64,000 bases of DNA from Xenophilus sp. E41 (GCF_003671765.1 NZ_QPIB01000039.1:47590-111589); one strand, 5' to 3'. Positions 46,749-59,079 are shown, counted from the first letter of the stretch. Notes: generated by a model from the letters alone, not told the origin. Made by a program: numbers and translations.

Positions 46749-47156
46749 CTACTCCTTGATCCGCTCCGGATACATGTCGTAGTTCTTGCCAGCGAGCGTG
46801 ATGCGCACTGCCTTCATGTGGCGCTGCTCACGGTCCTTGTCGCGGTTGCCCAGCACCACGATCGTGTCACCGACCTTGGCGGTGGTGCCGGTGAAGCCCG
46901 AGCGCTCCGTCTGCGACGGGTTGCCCAGGTCGACCTGCCAGACGCCGTCGGCGGCCTTCACGTGCAGCGTGGGATGCGGCGGGGCCATCGAGATGCGCTC
47001 GATCTGCCCATTGAGCGTCATCTGCTCGCTGTCGGCCCAGGACCAGCCATGGTGGGCCTGCGCCAGCGGCGCCATGGCCAGGCAGACGGCGGCGGTGCAG
47101 GCGATGCCCACCCGGCGGCGCGACAGGTTCGGCAGGGAAAGATCGTGGTGCTTCAT
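46749..47156 (-). CDS. Exported DUF6152-like protein
   Basis: The 135-residue protein has a signal peptide with basic start (SRRRVGIACTAAVCLAMAPL) cleaved near AQA-HH. The mature part begins HHGWSWADSEQMTLNGQIERI and contains a WQVDLGNPSQTERSG and VVLGNRD stretch, a small beta-barrel-like pattern seen in DUF6152. The His-rich mature N-terminus suggests a metal, but this is inference. It pairs with the membrane protein downstream. Confidence 0.75.
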   Translation of the reverse strand: MKHHDLSLPNLSRRRVGIACTAAVCLAMAPLAQAHHGWSWADSEQMTLNGQIERISMAPPHPTLHVKAADGVWQVDLGNPSQTERSGFTGTTAKVGDTIVVLGNRDKDREQRHMKAVRITLAGKNYDMYPERIKE

Positions 47157-47264
47157 GCGACGGCTCCTCGTGTCGGCGGAGCCGCCAGTGTGTGCGCGCG
47201 GGCGCCCCTTGCCCAGCCCACCGCAGGCGACCCCCGGCAAGCCAGGGGTTTTGTTGCGCCCGCC

Positions 47265-48194
47265 TCAGTACCCGCGCTCGAGGTTCACCACGCCCGCGAT
47301 CCGCTCGCCGCGCGAGAGCGCACCGATCTTGCCGGCGATCTGGGCGATGGTCTCGCGCCGCAGCGTGCGGGCCGAGGCATGCGGCGTCACGGCGATCTTC
47401 GGGTGGCGCCAGAACGGGTGCTCGGCGGGCAGTGGCTCCTGCTGGAACACGTCGAGCGTGGCGCCGGCGAGCTGGCCGGACTCGATCAAGGGAATCAGGT
47501 CTTCCTCGACCAGGTGGCCGCCGCGCGCGATGTGGATCAGGTAGCCGCCCGGGCGCAGTGCCGAGAGCGTCTGCCGGTTGAGGATGCCGCGCGTCGCGTC
47601 GGTCAGCGGCAGCAGGTTCACCAGCACGCGCGTGCCGACCAGGAAGTCGCCCAGGCGCGCCTCGCCCGCGAAGGTGCGCACGCCCTCGATGGCCTTGGGC
47701 GTGCGGCTCCAGCCCAGCACGGGAAACTCGAACTGCTGCACGGCCTTCGCCACGCGCTGGCCCAGCACGCCCAGGCCCAAGATGCCGACCGGGAAGTCGG
47801 CCCGTTCCAGCGGCTTGCGGTAGACCCAGCGGCCCTCGCGCGCCTCGGCCTCGTAGACGTCGAACTCGCGGAAGTGGCGGATCAGCGCATGGCACACGTA
47901 CTCCGCCATCTGCACCGACATGCCGGCATCGTCCAGGCGCACGACCTTCAGGCCCGGCGGCAGCTGCCGCGCCAGGATGGCGTCGACACCGGCGCCGATA
48001 TTGAACATGGCCTTCAGGCCCGCGGCCTGCGCGTCGATGAAGGACTGCGGCGGCGCCCACACGATGGCGAAATCGGCCTGCGGGGCGCCGGGTTGCCACT
48101 CGGTGACGTCGGCATCGGGCAGCGCCGCGCGCAGGCCCTCGATCCAGGGGGCGGCCTTGGTGTCGGTGAGGCAGAGGGTGATTTGGGTCGTCAT
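47265..48194 (-). CDS. ghrA: Glyoxylate/hydroxypyruvate reductase A-type dehydrogenase
   Basis: A D-2-hydroxyacid dehydrogenase that reduces glyoxylate or hydroxypyruvate with NADPH. The 309-residue protein has the GhrA-type N-terminus, NIGAGVDAIL, the cofactor loop GILGLGVLGQRVA, an LVNLLPLTDATRGIL stretch, ARGGHLVEEDLI with catalytic Arg region, DVFQQEPLP and the catalytic His in TPHASA. A 55-bp gap separates it from the LysR gene upstream on the same strand. Confidence 0.92.
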   Translation of the reverse strand: MTTQITLCLTDTKAAPWIEGLRAALPDADVTEWQPGAPQADFAIVWAPPQSFIDAQAAGLKAMFNIGAGVDAILARQLPPGLKVVRLDDAGMSVQMAEYVCHALIRHFREFDVYEAEAREGRWVYRKPLERADFPVGILGLGVLGQRVAKAVQQFEFPVLGWSRTPKAIEGVRTFAGEARLGDFLVGTRVLVNLLPLTDATRGILNRQTLSALRPGGYLIHIARGGHLVEEDLIPLIESGQLAGATLDVFQQEPLPAEHPFWRHPKIAVTPHASARTLRRETIAQIAGKIGALSRGERIAGVVNLERGY

Positions 48195-48249
48195 GGGCCG
48201 ATTCTGCGGGCAGGGCGACGGCGCCCGCAGCCGGCCGCAAAGATGCGCC

Positions 48250-49167
48250 TCAAGGCGGCAGACCGCCGCCAACGGCAGCCGGAAAGCGCTCGAGCACCCA
48301 GTCGATGAACACGCGCAGCCGGTGCGTCACATGCCGGTGGTGCGGGTACACGACGTGGAAGGGGTACGGCGACGGCCGCCAGCGCCGCAGGATCTCCACC
48401 AGCGCGCCCTCGCGCAGTGCGGGGCCGGCCGCGTAGGCGAAGGTCTGGATGATGCCCAGCCCGGCCAGGCCGGCGGCCAGGTGCGCATTGCTTTCATTGA
48501 CGCCGAAGCGGTGCTCGAGCTTGAGCTCGGACTTCTCGCCGCGATGCAGGAATCGAAAGGGCATGGCCCGCCCGTTGAGCGCCGAGACGTAGCTGACGAG
48601 CCGGTGGCCGTTCCTCAGTTCCTCGGGGTAGGCCGGCACCCCGTACTGCTTCAGGTACTGCGGGGCGGCGCAGGTGAGCATCACGGCTTGGCCCAGCGGG
48701 CGCGCCACGAGCGAGGAGCTGTCGAGCGGGCCGCCGCGGATCACGCAGTCGACGTTGTCGCCGACTAGGTCGACGGCGCGGTCGGACACGCCCAGGTCGA
48801 TGCGGATGTCCGGGTAGCGCGCCACGAAATCGGGCAGCAGAGGGATGAGCACGTCGCGCGCCGTCGAGCCGCCGACATCGATGCGCAGGTGGCCGCGCGG
48901 CTTGCCGCGGGCGAGGTTGAAGGAGGCGTCGATGTCGTCCAGGTCGCGCAGCACGCGCAGTGCCTTGGCGTAGTAGTCGTGCCCCTCGCGCGTGACGGTG
49001 AGCTTGCGCGTGGTCCGCTGCAGCAGCCGCGCGCCCAGGTGAGCCTCGAGGTCCTGGACCAGCTTGCTCACGGTGGCATTGGGCATGTCCAGCGAGTCGG
49101 CGGCGCGCGTGAAGCTGCCCACCTCGACGACGCGGGTGAAGGCGCGCATGGCCTGCAGTTGATCCAT
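48250..49167 (-). CDS. LysR-family transcriptional regulator
   Basis: A 305-residue regulator. The N-terminal winged helix reads MDQLQAMRAFTRVVEVGSFT, then AADSLDMPNATVSKLVQDLE, and the ligand domain follows (about 90-300). It belongs to the large CrgA/DsdC-like group common in Burkholderiales. It is divergent from the SDR gene and likely controls it; the intergenic dyad is listed separately. The ligand is unknown. Confidence 0.93.
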   Translation of the reverse strand: MDQLQAMRAFTRVVEVGSFTRAADSLDMPNATVSKLVQDLEAHLGARLLQRTTRKLTVTREGHDYYAKALRVLRDLDDIDASFNLARGKPRGHLRIDVGGSTARDVLIPLLPDFVARYPDIRIDLGVSDRAVDLVGDNVDCVIRGGPLDSSSLVARPLGQAVMLTCAAPQYLKQYGVPAYPEELRNGHRLVSYVSALNGRAMPFRFLHRGEKSELKLEHRFGVNESNAHLAAGLAGLGIIQTFAYAAGPALREGALVEILRRWRPSPYPFHVVYPHHRHVTHRLRVFIDWVLERFPAAVGGGLPP

Positions 49168-49195
49168 CGGTGCCCCTTCCTGGCGTCGCGCAGAT

Positions 49196-49213
49196 TATCC
49201 ATACCCATGGATA
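49196..49213. promoter_or_regulatory. LysR-type operator between LysR and SDR genes
   Basis: TATCCAT and ATGGATA form a 7-bp inverted repeat with ACCC between. It lies in the divergent gap, 28 bp from the LysR start. LysR proteins usually bind such dyads in divergent promoters. Confidence 0.6.
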
Positions 49214-49341
49214 GTCATTCCATTGCCAGCCATTTTTCTTTGAATGGCCGGTGCCTACATTCATGGCCATGCGCTGCAGGCAGCCCGCGCCGGACCGGCA
49301 GGCGATGCACGCACCACCTCGCATCCACGAAAGGAACATCC

Positions 49342-50091
49342 ATGAACAAGCCCCTTGACGGAAAGATCGCCCTGGTGACCGGTGGCAGCACCGGCATCGG
49401 CCTGGGCGCCGCACAGGAACTGGTGAGTCAGGGCGCGCGCGTCTTCATCACCGGCCGCCGGCAGGCCGAGCTCGACGCCGCGGTGGCGGCGCTCGGCCCC
49501 GCCGCGACGGCCATCCGCGCCGATGTGTCGGTGCTGGCCGAGCTCGACACGGTCTATGCACAGATCGCGAAGAGCGCGGGCCGGCTCGACATCCTGTTCG
49601 CCAATGCAGGCGGCGGCGACATGCTGCCGCTGGGCGCGATCACCGAAGAGCACTTCGACCGCATCTTCGGCACCAACGTGCGCGGCGTGCTGTTCACGGT
49701 GCAGAAGGCGCTGCCGCTGCTGAGCGATGGAGCCTCGGTCATCCTGACCTCGTCCACCGCGGCCATCCAGGGCACGGCGGCCTTCAGCGTCTACAGCGCC
49801 AGCAAGGCCGCGGTGCGCAACTTCGCGCGCTCGTGGGCGCTGGACCTCAAGGACCGCCGCATCCGCGTCAACGCCGTGAGCCCCGGCCCGATCCGCACGC
49901 CCGGCCTGGGTGGCCTGGTGCCCGACGAAGCGCGCCAGGGCCTGTTCGACGCCCTGGCCGCGCAGATCCCGCTCGGGCGCCTGGGCGAGCCCCAGGAGGT
50001 CGGCCAGGCGGTGGCGTTCCTCGCTTCGGACGCCGCCAGCTTCGTCAACGGGATCGAGCTCTTCGTCGACGGCGGCATGGCGCAGGTCTGA
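49342..50091 (+). CDS. Short-chain dehydrogenase/reductase
   Basis: A 249-residue classical SDR, probably an NAD(P)-dependent alcohol or keto reductase. Motifs: the cofactor loop TGGSTGIGLG (about 14-23), FANAGG, catalytic Ser in LTSSTA, and YSASK with the Tyr and Lys. NAVSPGPIRTPG completes the pattern. Substrate unknown. The ATG at 49342 follows a GGAAC ribosome site. Divergent from the LysR gene, as with many LysR/SDR pairs. Confidence 0.93.
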   Translation: MNKPLDGKIALVTGGSTGIGLGAAQELVSQGARVFITGRRQAELDAAVAALGPAATAIRADVSVLAELDTVYAQIAKSAGRLDILFANAGGGDMLPLGAITEEHFDRIFGTNVRGVLFTVQKALPLLSDGASVILTSSTAAIQGTAAFSVYSASKAAVRNFARSWALDLKDRRIRVNAVSPGPIRTPGLGGLVPDEARQGLFDALAAQIPLGRLGEPQEVGQAVAFLASDAASFVNGIELFVDGGMAQV

Positions 50092-50113
50092 ACGCGACGC
50101 GCCCAGTACGCGA

Positions 50114-52124
<2,011 letters not shown>

Positions 52125-52132
<8 letters not shown>

Positions 52133-52796
52133 TCGGGGTGTCTCCCGTGGAGGATTTCTTGAGTCGGAAGGCGGGCTCGACGCCGGGGTCGGGCTTGCCG
52201 CTGAAGATGCGGGTGAGCCGCGCGACCAGGCCGCGCAGGAAGCGCCAGCTCTTGCGGATGAGCCACACGCTGAACACCAGCAGCAGCACGAAGAGCACGA
52301 GGAAGACGAGCGGATGCGCCACCGCCAGCCACAGGCCCGTGGGCACCGCGGCGTCTTCCACCAGCGAGGTGCCGATGTTGGAGAAGGGCTCGGGCGAGGT
52401 GTTGATCGCGGCCCGCGTGGTGGCCTTGGCCGCATGCGCCGTCGCCGCGAAGCCCCCGCCCAGCAGGGCTGCGACCACGGCCATGGCGGCATGGTCGGCG
52501 CCGAACACCGAAGCCGCGAGGGCGGCCCCGGCCGGGATGCGGATGGCGGTGTGCACCATGTCCCACAGCGAGTCGAGGCCCGGGATCTTGTCGGCGAAGA
52601 ATTCGACGAAGACCAGGAAGCCGCTCACCGCCAGCACGATCGGGTGCGCCAGCACATGCAGTCCGCCCGGCAGCGGCACCCAACCCAGGTAGCCGGCCAG
52701 CCCCACGAGCAGCACCACCAGATACAGCCGCACGCCGCTCGCCCAGCCGAGGGCCGCGGCCAGGGCGACGAGCTGGGACATGTCGAAGCTGTTCAT
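52125..52796 (-). CDS. DUF4126 membrane protein
   Basis: The 223-residue protein has about five hydrophobic segments (for example LVALAAALGWASGVRLYLVV and GLWLAVAHPLVFLVLFVLLL) and a charged C-terminus. The pattern GWASGVRLY near the start and PGLDSLWD fit DUF4126. Function unknown; it lies inside the leucine operon, overlapping liuD by 8 bp, and may be a passenger. A downstream ATG (MSQ) is an alternative start. Confidence 0.85.
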
Positions 52797-52817
52797 TGTT
52801 CGGCCTCCCTGGAACCC

Positions 52818-52940
52818 GGACATCCGTACGCGAAGGAAAAACCAAAGTGGCGCGGAGGGCGCGAAAAACACCAAACCAATTCGAATGGACTTTCTTGCGT
52901 CCTTCGCGCCACCTTCGCGCCCTTCGCGTACGGTTGTCCG
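52818..52940. repeat. Family D palindrome, copy 1
   Basis: CGGACATCCGTACGCGAAGG opens the element and CCTTCGCGTACGGTTGTCCG closes it, so the whole 123 bp folds as one long imperfect hairpin. The inner arms are GCGCGAAAA and TTGCG-type segments. It sits between the DUF4126 start and the liuC stop, nearly touching the latter. Confidence 0.92.
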
Positions 52941-52944
52941 TCTT

Positions 52945-53739
52945 TCATGACTGAGTCAACCACGACGGCTTGCGCTTCTCGAGGAAGGACCGCAGCCCCT
53001 CGCGCGCCTCGTCGGTGGCGCGAATGGCGGCGATGCGGCGCACGGTGTCCTGCGTCAGCTCGTCGGTGATGGGCTGGCCCGTGACGTCGCGCAGCAGGCG
53101 CTTGCATTCGCCCAGCGCGGCGGGCGCGGCGCCCGAAAGCGACTTCACGATCTCGGCCACCTTCGCATCGAGCGCCTCGGCCGGGACCACCTCGTGCACC
53201 AGGCCGATGCGATGCGCCTCGGCCGCGCCGAAGCGCTCGGCCGTCAGAAAGTAGCGCTGCGCCGCACGCGCGCCCATCGCGCGGATCACGTACGGGCTGA
53301 TCGTGGCGGGGATGAGTCCGATCTTGACTTCGCTGAGACAGTAGTTCGCGGTATCGACCGAGATGGCGATGTCGCAGGCCGAGACGATGCCCATGCCGCC
53401 CGCATACACGTCGCCCTGGATGCGCGCGACCACCGGCTTGCTGCTGTGGTGCAGGGTGCGCAGCATGGTCGCCAGGCCGCCGGCGTCCTGCAGGTTCTGT
53501 TCCTGCGTGTACTCGGCGGCCTTCTTCATCCAGTTGAGGTTCGCGCCGGCGCAGAAGGCCGGCCCGCGGCCGCCGAGCACGACCACGCGCACCTCGGGCG
53601 CCGCCTCGGCCTGCGCGAAGGCCTCCGACAGTTCGCGGATGAACACGTCGTCGATGGCGTTGCGCATCTCCGGCCGGTTGAGCCAGATGCGCGCGACGGC
53701 GCCGTCCAGGTGCAGTTCGAGGGTGGTGAAGTCGCTCAT
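52945..53739 (-). CDS. liuC: Methylglutaconyl-CoA hydratase
   Basis: An enoyl-CoA hydratase of the crotonase family that hydrates methylglutaconyl-CoA to HMG-CoA. The 264-residue protein has GRGPAFCAGANLNWMKK with the oxyanion Ala-Gly and RIQGDVYAGGMGIVSACDI. The substrate assignment rests on operon context between liuB and liuD. The ATG at 53739 overlaps the stop of the DinB gene by 4 bp. Confidence 0.92.
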   Translation of the reverse strand: MSDFTTLELHLDGAVARIWLNRPEMRNAIDDVFIRELSEAFAQAEAAPEVRVVVLGGRGPAFCAGANLNWMKKAAEYTQEQNLQDAGGLATMLRTLHHSSKPVVARIQGDVYAGGMGIVSACDIAISVDTANYCLSEVKIGLIPATISPYVIRAMGARAAQRYFLTAERFGAAEAHRIGLVHEVVPAEALDAKVAEIVKSLSGAAPAALGECKRLLRDVTGQPITDELTQDTVRRIAAIRATDEAREGLRSFLEKRKPSWLTQS

Positions 53740-54251
53740 GGGTTGGCCGCTTTCGCTTCGCTTTGCAGAAGGGAGACCCAGTCGAGTGACGGGCCGGGGC
53801 AGCCCAGTCCGGTCACTGCGGCCGTGACCTGGCCGCGGTGGTGGGTCGCATGGTTGAAGACATGGCCCAGCGCCGGCGCGAAGGGAATGCGCACCGCCTC
53901 GCCGTTGCCACGGGTGTAGACGAGCTCGCCGTCGAAGCGCGTGGCATCGAGGGCCTCGGCCCACGGCACCCACCGACCGACGATGCCGGCAAGCGCCTCG
54001 CACACGGCCTCGCGCCCAGGATGCGGCACGGCGTCCAGCGCGATGCGGGGCGAGCGGTCCTCGGCGAAGCGCGCCCACCAGATGTCGTCGGTCACCACGA
54101 GGTGGTTGACGGTGCGGTGCACCGAGCCGAAGAACAGCCGCGCATCGCGATGCCACTCCTCGTCGCTCAGTGGCGCGAGATCGGCCAGCAGCTTGTGCGT
54201 GGCCCAGGCGTGGTAGCGCGCGAGCGCGGCGAAGTAGGTCGCGAGTTTCAC
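53736..54251 (-). CDS. DinB-family protein
   Basis: A 171-residue four-helix DinB/YfiT-type metalloprotein. The metal-ligand histidines are in the right places: one in SVHRTVNHLVVTDDIWW and two in NHATHHRGQ. LATYFAALARYHAWATHKLL is the first helix. A GTG at 54251 is the start; no ATG gives the domain. It lies 10 bp after the liuB stop in the middle of the leucine operon. Such proteins often use mycothiol or bacillithiol in other phyla; the role here is unknown. Confidence 0.85.
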   Translation of the reverse strand: MKLATYFAALARYHAWATHKLLADLAPLSDEEWHRDARLFFGSVHRTVNHLVVTDDIWWARFAEDRSPRIALDAVPHPGREAVCEALAGIVGRWVPWAEALDATRFDGELVYTRGNGEAVRIPFAPALGHVFNHATHHRGQVTAAVTGLGCPGPSLDWVSLLQSEAKAANP

Positions 54252-54261
54252 CGCGCCCGCC

Positions 54262-55911
54262 TCACATGCGGAAGACGCCGAACTTCGGCTCGGGGATCGG
54301 CGCATGCCGCGCGGCGGCCAGGCCCAGCGCGAGCACGCGGCGCGTGTCGGCCGGGTCGATGATGCCGTCATCCCACAGGCGCGCCGTCGCGTAGTAGGGG
54401 TGGCCCTGGTCCTCGTACTGCCGGCGGATGGGGGCCTTGAAGGCCTCCTCTTCCTCGGCCGACCAACTGCCGCCCTTGGCCTCGATGCCGTCGCGCTTGA
54501 CGGTGGCCAGCACGCTCGCGGCCTGTTCGCCGCCCATCACGCTGATGCGCGCGTTGGGCCACATCCAGAGGAAGCGCGGCGAGTACGCGCGGCCGCACAT
54601 GCCGTAGTTCCCGGCCCCGAAGCTGCCGCCGATGATGACCGTGAACTTGGGCACGTTCACCGTGGCGACGGCTGTCACCATCTTGGCGCCGTGGCGCGCG
54701 ATGCCCTCGTTCTCGTACTTGCGCCCGACCATGAAGCCGGTGATGTTCTGCAGGAACACGAGCGGGATCTTGCGCTGGCCGCACAGCTCGATGAAGTGCG
54801 CGCCCTTCTGCGCCGACTCGCTGAACAGGATGCCGTTGTTGGCGACGATGCCCACCGGCATCCCCTCGATGGACGCGAAGCCGCAGACCAGCGTGGCGCC
54901 GAAGCGCGCCTTGAACTCGTGGAACTCGCTGCCGTCGACGATGCGGGCGATGATCTCGCGCACGTCGAAGGGCTTGCGGGTGTCGGTCGGGATCACGCCG
55001 TAGAGCTCTTGTGCGTCGAAGGCGGGCGGTGCCACCCTACCCGTTCGGGCTGAGCCTGTCGAAGCCGTCCGCGGCACTTCGACAGGCTCAGTGTGAACGG
55101 AGTGTGATGCATTGAGGTTGGCGACCGCCGAGCGCGCCAGCGCCAACGCATGCAGGTCGTTCTGCGCCAGGTGGTCGGCTACGCCCGACAGGCGCGTGTG
55201 CACGTCGCCGCCGCCCAGGTCCTCGGCCGAGACCACCTCGCCGGTGGCGGCCTTCACGAGCGGCGGGCCGCCCAGGAAGATGGTGCCCTGGTTCTTCACG
55301 ATGATGGATTCGTCGCTCATCGCCGGCACGTAGGCGCCGCCCGCCGTGCACGAGCCCATGACCACGGCGATCTGCGCGATGCCCTGGGCGCTCATGTTGG
55401 CCTGGTTGTAGAAGATGCGGCCGAAGTGTTCGCGGTCGGGGAAGACCTCGTCCTGGTTCGGCAGGTTGGCCCCGCCCGAATCGACGAGGTAGATGCAGGG
55501 CAGGCGGTTCTGCTCGGCGATCTCCTGCGCGCGCAGGTGCTTCTTCACCGTCATCGGGTAGTAGGTGCCGCCTTTGACCGTGGCGTCGTTGCACACGATC
55601 ACGCAGTCCACGCCGTTCACGCGCCCGATGCCGGTGATGACGCCCGCCCCCGGGGCTGCCCCGTCGTACATGCCGTGCGCCGCCAGCGGCGAGAGCTCCA
55701 GGAAGGGGGTGCCGGGGTCGAGCAACTGGTTCACGCGCTCGCGCGGCAGCAGCTTGCCGCGGGCGGTGTGCTTGGCCCGCGCGGCTTCGCCGCCGCCCTG
55801 CTCCACCTTCGCGAATTGGCCGCGCAGGTCGTCGACCAGCGCGCGCATCGCGGCGGCATTGGCCTGGAACTCGGCGCTGCGGGGGTTGAGTCTGGATTCG
55901 AGTTGGGTCAT
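54262..55911 (-). CDS. liuB: 3-methylcrotonyl-CoA carboxylase beta subunit with repeat insert
   Basis: The carboxyltransferase subunit that acts with LiuD. The 549-residue protein has [38 protein letters not shown], the [16 protein letters not shown] oxyanion region, [15 protein letters not shown] and [20 protein letters not shown]. Residues about 271-291 ([20 protein letters not shown]) are foreign: they come from an in-frame family C palindrome at 55041-55100, at a surface site before YGVIP. The ATG at 55911 is the family start; the frame upstream runs into a family D palindrome. Confidence 0.93.
   Translation of the reverse strand: MTQLESRLNPRSAEFQANAAAMRALVDDLRGQFAKVEQGGGEAARAKHTARGKLLPRERVNQLLDPGTPFLELSPLAAHGMYDGAAPGAGVITGIGRVNGVDCVIVCNDATVKGGTYYPMTVKKHLRAQEIAEQNRLPCIYLVDSGGANLPNQDEVFPDREHFGRIFYNQANMSAQGIAQIAVVMGSCTAGGAYVPAMSDESIIVKNQGTIFLGGPPLVKAATGEVVSAEDLGGGDVHTRLSGVADHLAQNDLHALALARSAVANLNASHSVHTEPVEVPRTASTGSARTGRVAPPAFDAQELYGVIPTDTRKPFDVREIIARIVDGSEFHEFKARFGATLVCGFASIEGMPVGIVANNGILFSESAQKGAHFIELCGQRKIPLVFLQNITGFMVGRKYENEGIARHGAKMVTAVATVNVPKFTVIIGGSFGAGNYGMCGRAYSPRFLWMWPNARISVMGGEQAASVLATVKRDGIEAKGGSWSAEEEEAFKAPIRRQYEDQGHPYYATARLWDDGIIDPADTRRVLALGLAAARHAPIPEPKFGVFRM
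55041..55100. repeat. Family C palindrome inside liuB
   Basis: CTGAGCCTGTCGAAG and CTTCGACAGGCTCAG form a 15-bp perfect inverted repeat, extended outward by CCGTTC/GAACGG with three mismatches. This is the widespread GGGCTGAGCCTGTCGAAG element of many proteobacteria, here in frame. Confidence 0.93.
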
Positions 55912-55931
55912 GGAAATCTCAAATTCGGGGA

Positions 55932-56054
55932 CGGACATCCGTACGCGAAGGTCGCAAAAGTTGCGCGAAGGTCGCGAAGAACAGCCTTCAAAAATCTTTG
56001 CCTTCCTTTTGCGCTCTTCGCGGAACCTTCGCGACCTTCGCGTATGGAGGTCCG
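55932..56054. repeat. Family D palindrome, copy 2
   Basis: CGGACATCCGTACGCGAAGG to CCTTCGCGTATGGAGGTCCG, 123 bp. It separates the liuB start from the stop of the acyl-CoA synthetase gene (56059). Confidence 0.92.
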
Positions 56055-56058
56055 CTTG

Positions 56059-57735
56059 TCATGCCGTCTTCTCCTCAGCCAACCCCAGTTCCGTCTTCAT
56101 CACATCGCGGATCTTGAACTTCTGGATCTTGCCGGTCACGGTCATCGGGAACTCGGTGACGAAGCGGATGTACTTCGGCACCTTGTAGTGCGCGATCTGG
56201 CCCTTGCAGAAGTCGCGGATCTCGTCCTCGGTGGGCTGCTGGCCGGGCTTGGGGATGATCCAGGCGCACAGCTCCTCGCCGTACCTGCGGTCGGGCAGGC
56301 CGACGACCTGCACGTCCTGCACCTTCGGGTGCCGGTACAGGAACTCCTCGATCTCGCGCGGGTAGATGTTCTCGCCGCCGCGGATCACCATGTCCTTGAT
56401 GCGGCCGACGATGTTGACGTAGCCCTGCGCGTCCATGGTGGCCAGGTCGCCGGTGTGCATGTACCCCTCGGCGTCGATGGCCTCGCGGGTCTTCGCCTCG
56501 TCGCCCCAGTAGCCGTGCATCACCGAATAGCCCCGCGTGCACAGCTCGCCCGACTGGCCGCGCGGCACCGTGGCGCCGGATTCTGGGTCGACGATCTTCA
56601 CCTCCAGGTGCGGCTGCACCGTGCCGACGGTTGACACGCGCAGTTCCAGCGGGGTGTCGGTGCTGCTCTGGCAGCTCACGGGGCTGGTCTCGGTCATGCC
56701 GTAGGCGATCGTGATCTCGCCCAGGTGCATCTGGCTGACCACGCGCTTCATCACCTCGATGGGGCAGGCGGTGCCGGCCATGATGCCGGTGCGCAGCGAC
56801 GAGAGGTCGAACTCGGCGAAGCGCGGGTGGTCCAGCTCGGCGATGAACATGGTCGGCACGCCGTGCAGCGCGGTGCACTGTTCGGCCTGCACCGCCTCGA
56901 GCGTGAGCAGCGGGTCGAAACCGTCGTTGGGGTAGACGATGGCCGAGCCGTGCGTGAGGCAGGCCAGGTTGCCCAGCACCATGCCGAAGCAGTGGTACAT
57001 GGGCACGGGGATGCACAGCCGGTCCTCGGGGCCGAGCTTCATGCATTCGCCGATGAAGAAGCCGTTGTTGAGGATGTTGCGGTGCGTGAGCGTGGCGCCC
57101 TTGGGGAAGCCCGTCGTGCCGCTGGTGAACTGGATGTTGATGGGCTCGGTGGCCGTCAGCGTGCGCTGCACCTCGGCCACGCGCGGGTCGGCCGGGTCAC
57201 CGCTGGCCAGCAGGGTCGAGAAGCGGGCCAGCGGGATGTCGCCGCCCTCTTCCTCGGCATCGCCGGCACGGTCGATCCACCAGATGCTCCTCAGCTGTGG
57301 CAGCTTCGCCGCACCCAGCTCGCGCAGCATCGCCAGGTACTCGCTGGTCTTGAAGCGCGGCATGGTCACCAGCGCCTGGCAGCCCACCTTGTTGAGCGCG
57401 TATTCGACCTCGGACGTGCGGTACGCGGGGTTGATGTTGACGAGGATCAGCCCCGCCTTGGCAGTCGCGATCTGCATCAAAACCCACGCCAGGTTGTTGT
57501 GCGACCAGATGCCGATGCGCTCGCCCGGCTTCAGGCCGGAGCGTAGCAGTGCGCTGGCCAGCCGGTTCGACTCGGCCTGCAGTTCGGCATAGCTGCGCCG
57601 CACGCCTTCGTGGCGGCTCACCAGCGCCAGCGCCTCGGGCTGGCGCGCCACCATGGCGTCGAAGAAATCGCCGATCGTCTGCTCGATCAGCGGCGGCTCG
57701 GTGGCGCCGCGCGCGTAGCTCAGGGCTTCGTTCAT
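56059..57735 (-). CDS. AMP-forming acyl-CoA synthetase
   Basis: An ANL-family ligase that activates a carboxylic acid with ATP and CoA, probably a branched-chain or medium-chain acid such as isovalerate, given the operon. The 558-residue protein has the P-loop-like [30 protein letters not shown] and GYWGDEAKT, then the hinge and the C-terminal lysine in MTVTGKIQK. The ATG at 57735 ([10 protein letters not shown]) was chosen; the frame upstream is translated family D repeat. It lies between liuA and liuB. Confidence 0.92.
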   Translation of the reverse strand: MNEALSYARGATEPPLIEQTIGDFFDAMVARQPEALALVSRHEGVRRSYAELQAESNRLASALLRSGLKPGERIGIWSHNNLAWVLMQIATAKAGLILVNINPAYRTSEVEYALNKVGCQALVTMPRFKTSEYLAMLRELGAAKLPQLRSIWWIDRAGDAEEEGGDIPLARFSTLLASGDPADPRVAEVQRTLTATEPINIQFTSGTTGFPKGATLTHRNILNNGFFIGECMKLGPEDRLCIPVPMYHCFGMVLGNLACLTHGSAIVYPNDGFDPLLTLEAVQAEQCTALHGVPTMFIAELDHPRFAEFDLSSLRTGIMAGTACPIEVMKRVVSQMHLGEITIAYGMTETSPVSCQSSTDTPLELRVSTVGTVQPHLEVKIVDPESGATVPRGQSGELCTRGYSVMHGYWGDEAKTREAIDAEGYMHTGDLATMDAQGYVNIVGRIKDMVIRGGENIYPREIEEFLYRHPKVQDVQVVGLPDRRYGEELCAWIIPKPGQQPTEDEIRDFCKGQIAHYKVPKYIRFVTEFPMTVTGKIQKFKIRDVMKTELGLAEEKTA

Positions 57736-57752
57736 CGTGATGTCTCCAAAGA

Positions 57753-57871
57753 CGGATGCAGAACGCGAAAGACGCGAAGGTTTCGCGAAGGCCGCGAAAA
57801 AGACAAACAAAAAGTTTTTCTTCTTTTGCGTCTTTCGCGAAGCCTTCGCGTCCTTCGCGTACGGGTGTCCG
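57753..57871. repeat. Family D palindrome, copy 3 (most diverged)
   Basis: CGGATGCAGAACGCGAAAGA to TCCTTCGCGTACGGGTGTCC plus G; the left outer arm has changed, the inner arms and A-rich/T-rich centre remain. It separates the synthetase gene start from the liuA stop (57875). Confidence 0.85.
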
Positions 57872-57874
57872 ATT

Positions 57875-59047
57875 TCAGGACGTCTCCGCAAACAACTCGC
57901 GGCCGATCAGCATGCGCCGGATCTCCGAGGTGCCCGCACCGATCTCGTACAGCTTGGCATCGCGCCACAACCGCTCCACGGGGAACTCCTTGGTGTAGCC
58001 CACGCCGCCCAGCGCCTGGATCGCCTCACCGGCCATCCAGGTCGCCTTTTCGGCCGAGTAGAGGATGGCGCCGGCGGCGTCCTTGCGGAAGGTGCGCGCA
58101 TGGTCGTTGCGGTCGCAGGCCTTGCCCACGGCGTACACGTAGGCGCGCGTGGCCTGCCAGGTGGAGTACATGTCGGCGATCTTGCCCTGCATCAGCTGGA
58201 ACTCGCCGATGCTCTGGCCGAACTGCTTGCGGTCGTGGATGAAGGGGATCACCGCATCCATGCAGGCCGCCATGATGCCCAGCGGCCCGCCCGAAAGCAC
58301 GGCACGCTCGTAGTCCAGCCCGCTCATCAGCACCTTGGCACCGTTGCCCTCGCCGCCCAGGATGTTCTCTTCGGGCACTTCGCAGTTGTCGAGGAAGAGC
58401 GGGTACGTGTTGCTGCCGCGCATGCCCAGCTTGTCGAGCTTGGTGCCGGCCGAGAAGCCCTTGAAGCCCTTCTCGACGATGAAGGCCGTCATGCCGCGCG
58501 CGCCCATTTCGGGCTCGGTCTTGGCGTAGATGACCAGGGTGTCGGCGTCGCCGCCGTTGGTGATCCACATCTTGCCGCCGTTGAGGACGTAGTAACCGTC
58601 CTTCTTTTCGGCCCGCAGCTTCATGCTCACCACGTCGGAGCCGGCGTTGGGCTCGCTCATGGCCAGCGCGCCGACGTGCTCGCCGCTCACCAGCTTGGGC
58701 AGGTACTTCTTCTTCTGCGCCTCGCTGCCGTTGCGGTGGATCTGGTTCACGCACAGGTTGGAGTGCGCGCCATACGACAGGCCGACGGAGGCCGACGCAC
58801 GCGACACCTCCTCCATGGCCACGATGTGCGCGAGGTAGCCCAGTTCGGTACCGCCGTATTCCTCCTTCACCGTCATGCCGTGCAGGCCCAGCGATCCGAG
58901 CTTGGCCCAGAGGTCGTGGGGGAACAGGTTGTCGCGGTCGATCTCGGCGGCGCGCGGCGCGATCTCGTGGGCACAGAAGTCGGCCACCGCGTCGCGCAGC
59001 GAATCGATGGTCTCGCCCAGGTCGAAATTCAGGCCGATCTGGCTCAT
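57875..59047 (-). CDS. liuA: Isovaleryl-CoA dehydrogenase
   Basis: A flavoprotein that oxidises isovaleryl-CoA to 3-methylcrotonyl-CoA, the second committed step of leucine breakdown. The 390-residue protein has [38 protein letters not shown], catalytic Glu247 in [12 protein letters not shown] (its position in this helix is characteristic of isovaleryl-CoA dehydrogenases), and [20 protein letters not shown] near the end. The ATG at 59047 is the family start. It is the first gene of the leftward operon; its 5' UTR or promoter region must include the family D palindrome at 59080-59201. Confidence 0.95.
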   Translation of the reverse strand: MSQIGLNFDLGETIDSLRDAVADFCAHEIAPRAAEIDRDNLFPHDLWAKLGSLGLHGMTVKEEYGGTELGYLAHIVAMEEVSRASASVGLSYGAHSNLCVNQIHRNGSEAQKKKYLPKLVSGEHVGALAMSEPNAGSDVVSMKLRAEKKDGYYVLNGGKMWITNGGDADTLVIYAKTEPEMGARGMTAFIVEKGFKGFSAGTKLDKLGMRGSNTYPLFLDNCEVPEENILGGEGNGAKVLMSGLDYERAVLSGGPLGIMAACMDAVIPFIHDRKQFGQSIGEFQLMQGKIADMYSTWQATRAYVYAVGKACDRNDHARTFRKDAAGAILYSAEKATWMAGEAIQALGGVGYTKEFPVERLWRDAKLYEIGAGTSEIRRMLIGRELFAETS

Positions 59048-59079
59048 GCGTTGTCTCCTTGAAGGCAGGGGTGCGGGGG

